Source of the DNA: Stereum hirsutum FP-91666 SS1
Lineage: Eukaryota > Basidiomycota > Agaricomycetes > Russulales > Stereaceae
Length of the DNA: 64,000 nucleotides
Direction of reading: 5' to 3'
Assembly (NCBI RefSeq): GCF_000264905.1
Contig: NW_006763137.1
Coordinates: 1,632,748 to 1,696,747 of the forward strand
The notes beneath the pieces were generated by a model. It worked only from the letters and a program-made list of their open reading frames with translations, did no database searches and had not been told where the DNA came from. A program made the translations under genes and the position numbers. The number at the start of each line of letters is the position of its first letter. The first letter of the stretch is position 1. Below, piece by piece: positions 55,588 to 64,000 of this stretch.

Positions 55588-57273
55588 ATGTCTCCAGTTA
55601 CAATACTTGACTCAGCTCTCGGTGCTGTGGGGCATACACCCCTCATCCGTCTAGACAGACTGGCAGCTTCAGAGGGCATTAAATGCAACCTTTGTACGAG
55701 TTTCTGTTTTCGACAAATATACATAAAATGACGATAGTTGTCTTGACTTTAGTAGGAAAGCTGGAATACACTTCCGCAGGAGGATCTGTCAAGGACAGGA
55801 TCGCGAAGCGTATGGTCGAGATGGCGGAGAAGGATGGCAAGCTCGTCCAAGGGAAGAGCGTCGTCATCGAGCCTACTTCTGGTAATACTGGTGAGTATTG
55901 TCCTATGACGTCCTGTTTTGAAACAATACAGCTAGTTAACTGATATCACGGCTATTGTCTTCAGGTATTGGTTTAGCAATGGCATGTGCTATCAAGGTAT
56001 GTCCCGCGTCTACGAGGACGTTGGGGACGCATACTGAATACTACAGATAAGGGATATTCGGTGATTATTACCATGCCCGAGAAGATGTCACTTGTGCGTC
56101 ATGTCTCCCTTTCATGCCCCAATCATTCCTAATCTTGACTTGAATGTTCAACTCGCCACCCGTATTGCGCCATCTCGTAGGAGAAAGAAGCAGCCCTTCG
56201 AGCCCTTGGTGCCGAAGTTGTCCGCACGCCCAGTGCAGCTGCTTGGGACTCCCCAGACAGCCATATAGGTAGATCCCATATTCATCGAAATGGACCTCTC
56301 GTGGCTGAATTCCTTAACGATCCCTACAGGTGTGGCGCGAAAGCTGGAGAGGGAGATTCCTGGCGGTATTATCCTTGATCAATACGGGAATGTACGTCCA
56401 TTCGCGCTACATATAATTATCTACGTCTGATTTCTGACTATCCCTACGGTCCCTGTTCTGCTTTAATCTGCGTCTGGGTGGCGTACGTCTTATAGGCGAA
56501 CAACCCCCTCGCTCATGAATATACAACGGGACCAGAGATCATTGAAGCAGTAACTTCGACTCCGTCGACTTCGATACACCCATCGTCAGGGAAAGTGGAC
56601 GTATTTCTCGCCGGCGCTGGGACCGGAGGTACAATCACTGGTGTGGCCCGTGCCCTCAAGAAATCTCACAATCCAAAGTGCATCGTAGTTGGCATCGATC
56701 CCGTAGGCTCCTTGCTCGCCCTTCCTTCTTCGCTCAACAACCCAGCCGACAACAATAAGCCCTACGTTGTGGAAGGCATCGGCTACGACTTCATTCCCGC
56801 CGTACTTACGCGCGAGCCTGGAACTATAGACGCTTGGGTCAAATCGTCTGATGCCGACTCCTTTGTTGCAGTGAAGAAATTGATGCGAAAGGAGGGAGTG
56901 CTCGTGGGCGGGAGTTCTGGGAGCGCGATTGCGGGGACATTAGAGTGGTTGAAGGGGAGTGAGGAGGGAAAGCGGGTGGCGAATGCGCCGGGATTGAATG
57001 TTGTGGTTTTGTTGGCTGATGGGTAAGTCTCTCCCTTTTCAATCTGCGCGCAAGCCGCCCTGGCTTTTGATGGAGCTTTGGCTCATCAGCGTGGGTTAAA
57101 ACAGTATCAGGAATTATATTGGGAAGGAATGGTTCCTCGAGATGACCTTGCAGGCTGAGCCGACGCCGCTAGCCAACCAGATCTCAAGCATACTGAAGAA
57201 GCCGTCCGGGTCGAACAAGGACAAGACGGGGCGTGGCCTACCCAACGGAAACGGGCATTTGAGTGGAGTCTAA
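55588..57273 (+). CDS. Cystathionine beta-synthase-like PLP enzyme 2
   Basis: Tandem paralogue of 53165-55020. Start [20 protein letters not shown], with [16 protein letters not shown] Lys in [62 protein letters not shown] and [20 protein letters not shown], the canonical form of the loop that copy 1 has lost. Then [52 protein letters not shown] and [16 protein letters not shown], ending [10 protein letters not shown]. No heme or Bateman segments. The exon structure is mostly shared with copy 1, but copy 2 has an extra 55-nt intron (55997-56051) after AIK and lacks the intron that copy 1 has after VDP (54275-54352). The canonical motifs make this the more likely authentic CBS-type enzyme of the pair. 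Confidence 0.9.
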
Positions 57274-57963
57274 GGGCCTCTACCACTCGTATTGCGGAGG
57301 GATCTTCTGGGGCATCATTCTTCCTAGACACGATACTTATTAGACCCAGTGGCGAATATTCCAATGACCAGAGAGACGCATACGACAGCATGGTACTATA
57401 TACGGTGTACAGATACAGTGTAGAATGGTTCGTGATTGTGGCTTTGTGTACATTTTATAGACCGGATATCAACGGAGATCTTTGTTTTGCGTATACGCAC
57501 TTGACCATTTCCCGCAAGTCTCATTACTTGGCTTGGGCACATATTGTCGAGCCTTACAACTGGATAGAGTGCCTATGCGTCTGTGTCTGGTATATCTGTG
57601 TGACTACGAGTAACTGGATATGTAGGTGACGGCCCTGGCGAGATACATCAGGATTCAAGTGTCTAAATACGGATGGTATAAGTATAAGGCCTTAAGGACT
57701 GGTTCAAGGTAACGCGTATATAAGAGCATGCGATGAAAGCGACGGATGGGCAGGGAAGAGCTATGTGCGATGCGAATGACGATGCAGTTAAAATGTATAC
57801 ACACGACCGAAGTAATAGAGGACTGGATGAACTATGTACGAAATAGGGCATACTTTTGCAGGATTTCAATATTGCATCCCGTTCGGGAGAGTTGGCGGAG
57901 ACACCAACATTATATAACGCTAAGCATACGTCCCACTGTGGACTGGAAACGACTGGGGGGTTA
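57274..57963. other. Convergent 3' intergenic region
   Basis: Between the convergent ends of CBS-like gene 2 (+) and DUF7918 gene B (-). AT-rich, with no supported gene or repeat. Confidence 0.45.
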
Positions 57964-59456
57964 CTAGGAGGATTTTCTGGATGTATGTGACATCGCTGAG
58001 AAAGGTGATGACAACGAGCCGGTTGGGGCAGAGCCTGCTCTGTCATGAGCGTGAGACCTCGATATGCGTTGCATCTCTCGGAGCTGGTCGATCTCAGCTT
58101 GGGCATTTCGGATTGTCGTCTGAGAAGTAAGGTGAAGTCAGATGAGATCTTATGTACGGGCAACTCATCAATAGCAGAGTGAGAGCTACCTCAAGAGTAC
58201 GTATACGGATGGAAATATCGCTACTGTCTTGCTCTGATTCCTGCCGAACACCAATGCTGGGCAGAGAGGGAATCTGAATCGCGTTATCCGCGGCCATTCG
58301 AGAAGAAGTGGCCTGCCCATCAGTTTGGTAGTGAATATGACAAGAGTATACGGCGTGAGTCTGAAAGTACCAACGCACCGTTGAGAAGGACGGAGGTTCT
58401 TCGAGCTTTAAGCGCTTCCGCTGTCCAGCTATAGAAATATCATCGGGCGCGTCTAATCGATGCTTGGTGGTGGAAACATTTCTGGTCGGTGTAGGTGAAA
58501 ATGACCGGTTGGACGATGTACTAAGGTAGTCGTCAAATGGGATGATCCCCTGGGTCTGAAGAGTTTCTGCGCGCCCCCATGATGGATTGGAAAAGTAGTA
58601 GCGAGCGAAAAGAAGACTTGCTCACGTCGCGGGCGGTAGTAAAAGCGGAATGTGACATATGGCCGATCTGGTGGATCTAACTGATCCCAAAGACAGGCAA
58701 GAGAGTGCGAGAGCTGGCTTGGTATAGCTGCACCGAGTCTCACAGTCAAAAAATGGTTCAGTGTGGCCGCCTAGATAATATGTAGTCAAGCAGAACAATG
58801 CTCACGATACGCAATGCAGGTCCATGGGTGGGATTTGTCTTAGAGGTATAGGAGATACTTCTGTTGCTGTTCTCGTAACAAGCGCATCCGGGTCGCAACC
58901 CACCAATTGTACCCTATGAATCTGGAGCTCTATTAGGCCGAGTGTATCGTAGTTCACGGTTCCATATATCGCGTCCTCATTGTCTAAAGGTTGGTATGAG
59001 GTAACATTATGTCGTGAAGTAAATAATGGCAGACCTACCGCTAGCAAGAGGGACATCTGAAAAGCGAAACGGTCTGACAGAGACAGCAGAAGTCTGCACT
59101 CCCCGAATGCGTCCTCGAAATCTTGGTATCGCTGAGCCTTGTCTCTCCATAAATCGGCCGTCCATATATACTGACAGAGATGCCCCCGTGTTGTTAGCGT
59201 AGTCTTCGCAGTGTACTGTGAATTCCTGGTACGACACACGATGATGCATAGGGTAAACGGGAGTCAAAGGGTCGACTGAAGAAAGGGCTCAGACTTTGCC
59301 AGCTTCGCTTTGGATATAACAAGTCGCAGTCCTAGACTGTTCGTTGATATATGTGCCATATGCTGTGAGATCTGCACCGTCGCAGGAGATGTAGGCGCCG
59401 TAACCACGGCATTTGGGGCGCGACGTGGGCGGTCCTGGAGTGCTGGCGCCTGACAT
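57964..59456 (-). CDS. DUF7918 domain protein B
   Basis: Paralogue of 48612-50348. Start MSGASTPGPPTSRPKCRGYG at 59456. The domain reads AYGTYINEQSRTATCYIQ and SEAGK, then a 69-nt intron (59226-59294, in-frame TGA) and EFTVHCEDYANNTGASLSVY, MDGRFMERQG, IRGVQTSAVSVRPFRFSDV, DTLGLIELQIHRVQLVGC and, after another intron, RPYVTFRFYYRPR. The remaining exons are polar: ETLQTQGIIPFDDYL, a basic QRKRLKLEEPP that could be a nuclear signal, and a short coiled-coil segment ETTIRNAQAEIDQLREMQR before the TAG at 57964-57966. It lacks the VIDLT end of protein A. Six or seven exons, all frame-consistent, so I treat it as intact. Confidence 0.75.
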
Positions 59457-60108
59457 AGCAAGCTGCTAAGAGACCACTATGAGCCACACATTAAGCGCAG
59501 AATATCGGCAGGATATATCCTACGTATATTAGTAACTGGCAATGCCTTTGCACTCCTCAATGTTGTGTGGCGACTGCCAGGGACAAGTGCGCACGCCGTG
59601 AAGATACTTACTCGTGTAGCCAATGGTAGTGAGTTGATCCAGCCTGAGAAGCTTGAGAATGTGCACGGTGATAGCAGGTTAGAAGGGGTCACCAGGAGAG
59701 CTCGGATACATCTAACCTTTGTGTATAAGTACTCCTCTAAGTTTGTGTGGAGTCAGAGTGGAAACTGTGGAAACCCTCTAAGTTGAGGGAGCCTCGGAAG
59801 CAACCGATCGCAACTGACTCAAATATGGCCACCGTGGCGGCTCTTCGTACCTCCATATGTCTTATAGCCTATGAATCAACAAAAAAAAGGTATTTAGTTA
59901 GAATGAGTGCATAGACGTAGAGCGACCGATGAACAAATACATATTTAGAGCCTAGTAAGAAACATTTTGTCCGAGTCCTCCCGAGATTCTCTATTGTGGC
60001 GTGAAACCTTCGCGGCGCCATTTGATCGGGCCATGAAATGGTTGGCAGCTGGTTTGACGCCGCTCCTTCACTTACCGACTGGGTCTGTGGCCTGACATCC
60101 TGTTGTTC
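59457..60108. promoter_or_regulatory. Divergent promoter region
   Basis: Between the divergent DUF7918 gene B (-) and the NDUFAF7-like gene (+). No clear TATA box and no gene; a run of A residues lies near 59880. Confidence 0.4.
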
Positions 60109-61900
60109 ATGCTACGTCTGACCTGTACACGACGATATCTGGCCCATCACTTTCAAGGACGTCCGTCACTCAACCTCACTCGCTCCCTCTCCTCGACAGC
60201 ATGTCTTCATAAAAACCGTCACCCTCACCGTCACCATCATCCGCATCCTCAGCCCGAAGTCAATCTATCCGAAGCTCCCGAGAAGGAGACAAAACCCGAT
60301 GAAAAGGTCAACTATAATGTCAACTTCTACAACGCGTCCCCTGATCCCGAACATACGGACTATACTCGCGTGACGGCCAACGACCTCGAGTCGTTTACCA
60401 CACCACCGACGCGTGTGAAGATGCTCGTACGCGACTTCATCGAGGACTCGCTCTATAATCCGAACTATGGGTATTTTCCGAAACAGGCAACCATCTTCGA
60501 GGCTAAGACGGAACAAGGTCCTATAGAGTTCACCAAATTGAGGGACACGGCGGAGTTTCAGGCAGAGGTGTCGAGGAGGTATCGCGGGTATGGGTTGGAT
60601 GGCTCGGGTCCGGGGAAGCAAATCTGGCACACGCCTACGGAGCTGTTCAAGGTCATGCCTCTCATTCTGCTATCTTCATGCTGTTAACATTTTACGCTTT
60701 GCTGTTGTGGCTATGGCTCAGTAGCCGTACTATGGCCAGGCGGTAGCCCAGTGCCTCGTCGCGGAGTACCTTCTCAAGTACTTTCCATACGAGGACCTCG
60801 TAATATATGAGATTGGCGCTGGAAATGGTACACTTGCCCTGGACATATTGGACTATATCGAAGAGGAGTACCCAGAGGTGTACGAACGGACCCACTACCA
60901 CATCATCGAGATTAGTAAGAGGTTGGCGGGATACCAACGAAATAAACTGTTGCCGGTCCATCCGTGCGTCCAGGTCACGAACGAGAGTATATTTCACTGG
61001 AATACACATGAACCCCGGCCATGTTTCTTTTTAGCTATGGAAGTCGTCGTACGTCCCTCTCCTTTGCATATGTTCTCTGGACCTTGCTTGACTTTTCGGC
61101 AGGACAACTTCGCACACGACTTGATTCGTTACGATACTCATACGCTCCAACCAGTCCAGGCCCTTGTCACAATCGACAAGAACAACGATTTCGGTATGCT
61201 ATATGAACGGGTCACCGACCCTCTCATCGCATCCTTCCTCGCCCTTCGTCGACGCCTAAACGACCCACCACCCTACCCGAGCTTCCTCAATTCGCCCACA
61301 ATCCGCGCCCTTTATAACAGCCTTCCGTTCGTCCCCAATCTCTCGCAACCAGAATACATACCTACCCGGCTCCTCAACCTTCTTCGCACCCTCCGATCTC
61401 ATTTCCCTCGCCACCGACTCCTCTTAACCGACTTCAGCTCACTCCCGGATACCATACCCGGGATTAACGCGCCAGTTGTCCAAACGCGAGTTCAAAACTC
61501 AACCGTCGCGACCGAAACCCTGTTCGTTAAGCAAGGCTTCTTCGACATATTTTTCGCCACCAACTTTTCACGGCTCCGGGATATGTACGAACACATCCTC
61601 GCTCAACCCTCCACGACTTCCACTTCCGACTTTTTCGACTCGAGGGTGTCGCCGTTGTCGACGAATGCGTCGCTGCTGAGCGAAGGAGCGGGGTTCTTTT
61701 CGAGCTATCAGCCCAGGAACAGGAGACCGCCGGTAGATGGGGTGGCGAGCGCGAGCGGGCTGCCGGTCGGAGAGAGGAAGTCGAATGTGTATTCGCATGC
61801 GGAGTTTGTGGAGACATACGCGGATCTGGGGAGGACGAGATTGAGGAACGGGGACAATCCGATGGTGGACTATTATCAGAATGTCAAGTTCTTATTCTGA
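60109..61900 (+). CDS. NDUFAF7: NDUFAF7/MidA-like mitochondrial SAM-dependent methyltransferase
   Basis: NDUFAF7 (MidA) dimethylates an arginine of the NDUFS2 subunit during complex I assembly. Start MLRLTCTRRYLAHHFQGRPS at 60109; Arg-rich and free of acid residues, it fits a mitochondrial targeting peptide, followed by a His-rich spacer. Core motifs: VRDFIEDSLYNPNYGYFPKQ, KPYYGQAVAQCLVAEYLLKY, the SAM-binding glycine loop IYEIGAGNGTLALDILDYIE, and HYHIIEISKRLAGYQRNKL. The second intron joins AMEVV to DNFAHDLIRYD, restoring the family motif. The C-terminal half contains HRLLLTDFSSLPDTIPGINA, ETLFVKQGFFDIFFATNF and a fungal insert with Ser-rich sequence, ending MVDYYQNVKFLF. Three exons. The extended linker regions make it longer than the human protein, as usual in fungi. 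Confidence 0.9.
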
Positions 61901-62027
61901 TAACTTCTTCGTTGGTACATTTATTGTTCTGTTGATTAATGACACGAGTCATAAAACTTCTCCAGAACTCATACAAATCCGCCACCGGATATTCCTTACA
62001 GCTTGCCATTCGTGGAGGCTCTCTATA

Positions 62028-63310
62028 TCAAGCTCGCAAGATGTAGAAATAGTAGTGGAAGGCTTCTCCAATCCTCTTGATCTCCAGTGTCGTGCCTTCT
62101 CTCTCTAGAAACCGTTTTCGGAAATGTGGTTGACCAAAGGTGAGGTAGAGGAACTGGCCTCCTTTTCGGAGCACGCTGATAGTTTATAGTTAATCAGCAG
62201 GGAATGACAATGGAGGAGATGGCTGGAATTTACCGGATCACTTCGTCGACTTCCTTCGTACAATCATCGATCACTTGTTGTGGTGGATCCTGTTGCATAT
62301 CAAACGACTAAGGTTAGTACTGACGTGGTGCACAAGACAGTGCGACCGTGCGATACGTGCCCAAACGTCGCCTTTGGCGGTCATCATCGCATCCATCGTA
62401 CCTATGTCGGAGGAAATTCAGTAAGACGAAGGTTTCAAGGTACGCCACGGTGGCTTACCCTTGTCAATCGCGATGTCGAACGAATTGTTCTCGAACTTCA
62501 AATCTCTGATATCCATTTCGTGCCCTGACATGGAAATCCAGAGCGTGTTCGAGAGTTAGTAACGCGTTCGTTTCCTCGCAACGCCACAACAGAGTGGAAT
62601 CATCGTGCGTCTCTCGTAGTGAATTCCGGGTCGGGAGAGATCGGGAAAGGAAAGAAGGATGCAGAAGGGCGAGGACCGCACTGGGCCTACAGACTGACAT
62701 TCCATCTCTGGTCGAACGCTGTGGCGCGACTTCATGCGTTCTATCACAACATCGGAATACTGGATGAATAGTTGTGACGGGTCGGGAAGATGAAGTGCGT
62801 CAGATTTTCAAACGGTGAATGTTCAAAGGATGAAACCGGGACGAACATCGATGTTCACGATGTTCTTGTAGCCATCATCGTACATCTAGAATGTCCCTCA
62901 GAAAATGAGCTGAACTGCAGACCATTCGGGGAGGTGAAAACCTCACGTCTTCGGACAGCGTCGAGTTACCACATCCAAGCATGAGGATCCTGGCATGTTT
63001 GTCTGGAATGGCATCACGTATGAGATCGGCCACATCTTCGTACTTTTTGAACCAGTCGAATGTGGCATCCGTTGCTTCCCTTAGGTGAGCATGTGTGCCG
63101 TTCAGCCGTGTTGCTCTTTTGCTGCGCGAAGATGTGCCGAGAGGGCTCACTGGCTATAGCGTTGATCCCTATACCACGTCGCGGGAAAAAACGAATGTGT
63201 ATATTCTGTCAGTGGTCTGAGGGGGAAACGAACGGGACAAAAATAGTGTACCAGTACTGCTTCGTTCCATATTCCTCGTTCTTCTCGGGCAAATTATCTG
63301 TAAGACCCAT
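62028..63310 (-). CDS. SAM-dependent methyltransferase, EEF1AKMT4/METTL13-like
   Basis: A small class I methyltransferase of the family that methylates lysines of translation elongation factor 1A. Start MGLTDNLPEKNEEYGTKQYW at 63310, then DQRYSQ and, after an intron, EATDATFDWFKKYEDVADLI. The SAM loop is RILMLGCGNSTLSED, followed on separate exons by MYDDGYKNIVNID, YSDVVIERMKSRH, HEMDIRDLKFENNSFDIAID, KGTMDAMMTAKGDVW, DPPQQVIDDCTKEVDEVIR and VLRKGGQFLYLTFGQPHFRK. The end is GEAFHYYFYILRA, then TGA at 62028. Nine short exons are needed, all frame-consistent. The exon junction VW|DP requires a GC-AG intron (62290-62360). Motif order and the FHYYFY end match this family; the true substrate is untested. 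Confidence 0.85.
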
Positions 63311-63718
63311 GATAGTCTGTCGAGTTTTTTCTTGGTGTAAATTATATGTGGCGTACAAGATTGCTCTGAAGCTGCATGGGGAGAAGTTGGGTGAATGAAG
63401 TCCGAGACCTGGTCGAGGTTGTGGCGAGGTGCCTCTCGAAGAGCTGTCTCGACCGGGCCGCACGTTGCCTCAGCGGGTCCGTGAGAAACTACCCCGCATT
63501 GTGGCAGAACGCGGGGTCGAGGCTTGTGAATGAGAACGCGGCTCTCAGCAGACCTGCTGAGCAGTGCTGAGCGTGGGCGCTGCCGTATATTCCTTTGCGT
63601 ATATAAAGTCATGGGTTCCCCATCAGCCTTGTTATACCCTTGCCCACCTACTCGTCTATAGAACTTGCGCCCGATTTTGTGAAATTTCCTCTACTTTTAC
63701 CGCAAAGTTCAAGTCAAT
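63311..63718. promoter_or_regulatory. Divergent promoter region, methyltransferase / TMEM14
   Basis: A 408-nt region between divergent genes. It holds a clear TATATAAA for the TMEM14 gene at 63600-63607. No TATA is seen for the methyltransferase on the minus strand. Confidence 0.55.
63600..63607 (+). promoter_or_regulatory. TATA box of the TMEM14 gene
   Basis: TATATAAA lies about 115 nt upstream of the ATG at 63719, followed by a pyrimidine-rich leader. Confidence 0.65.
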
Positions 63719-64000
63719 ATGGTGGGTGTCGCGTGTCCCCACCTGGATTGTGCTTTGGGCGACAGTTGAGCTGACGGTTGCTGTCTGTCTACCATGTAGT
63801 CTGCATTCCCAGCATACGCTATGGTGTGTTAGCACTCAGTTCTCCTACTCATGACATTGCTTGAGCATATCTCTACCATCAGGGCGGTTTGTGCATTGCT
63901 GGAGGTGTGACTGGGTTTGCACGGACACGATCTATTCCATCTCTCCTTGTCGGTGTAGGGTATGACTCTTTCCGCGCCAACGACTGTTCTGGTTGCTAAG
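63719..64000 (+). CDS. TMEM14 family membrane protein (partial, runs off the window)
   Basis: TMEM14/UPF0136 proteins are small four-helix membrane proteins of mitochondria or ER, linked in animals to heme and fatty-acid metabolism. Exon 1 contains only the ATG (63719-63721) before donor gtgggt. Exon 2 gives SAFPAYAM; exon 3 begins GGLCIAGGVTGFARTRSIPS and LLVGVG. These match the first helix of the family (GGxTGYARTGSxPSLxAG). A further intron seems to start at about 63958 and the gene continues outside the window. Confidence 0.85.

Noticed and set aside
59226..59294. In-frame TGA early in DUF7918 gene B, suggesting a pseudogene
   Set aside because: The TGA lies inside a 69-nt stretch with donor gtctga and acceptor taccag. 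Removing it restores SEAGKEFTV, the expected DUF7918 sequence, and the downstream exons remain in frame.

Overview
This 64 kb window is nuclear DNA from a filamentous basidiomycete, very probably an Agaricomycete. The evidence is gene-dense DNA with many 50-80 nt GT-AG introns, a FunK1-type protein kinase, two DUF7918-type proteins, a DOPA 4,5-dioxygenase-like protein, and basidiomycete versions of housekeeping genes (ARP2, farnesyltransferase beta, pyridoxal kinase, an NDUFAF7-like methyltransferase). I see no CRISPR array, no rRNA or tRNA gene, and no intact transposon. All gene models were spliced by eye from reading frames, splice signals and family motifs, so outer limits are firmer than individual exon edges.

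Layout. 0.7-2.2 kb: kinase-like gene A (+). 3.0-9.4 kb: ARP2, a PQ-loop membrane protein and a FunK1 kinase, all on the minus strand. 10.3-17.4 kb: an MFS sugar transporter (-), the farnesyltransferase beta subunit (+) and an NAD(P)-dependent reductase (-). 18.5-25.8 kb: two plus-strand genes, a low-complexity hypothetical protein and a vezatin/Inp2-like membrane protein. 26.8-28.4 kb: kinase-like gene B (-), a paralogue of gene A. 30.1-40.4 kb: a LisH, Gln/Pro-rich Flo8/Som1-type regulator and a very large protein that appears to carry three START-like lipid-binding domains plus a C-terminal membrane anchor (both -). 40.6-47.2 kb: pyridoxal kinase, a DUF676 lipase and a coiled-coil hypothetical protein (+). 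47.7-50.3 kb: a small two-exon candidate gene (-) with its own TATA box, then DUF7918 gene A (+). 51.2-57.3 kb: a DOPA dioxygenase-like gene and two tandem cystathionine beta-synthase-like genes (+). 58.0-64 kb: DUF7918 gene B (-), an NDUFAF7-like mitochondrial methyltransferase (+), an EEF1AKMT4-like methyltransferase (-) and the start of a TMEM14 gene (+) that runs off the end.

The genes do not form one obvious pathway. Two of them, pyridoxal kinase and the CBS-like pair, are linked through pyridoxal phosphate, but they are about 11 kb apart. Three paralogous pairs are present: the two kinase-like genes, the two CBS-like enzymes and the two DUF7918 proteins. The observations I rate highest are the triple-START protein, whose membrane anchor depends on splicing at a donor containing an in-frame stop; the FunK1 gene with an in-frame TAG ahead of a well-preserved basic tail; and the small spliced gene at 47.7 kb.
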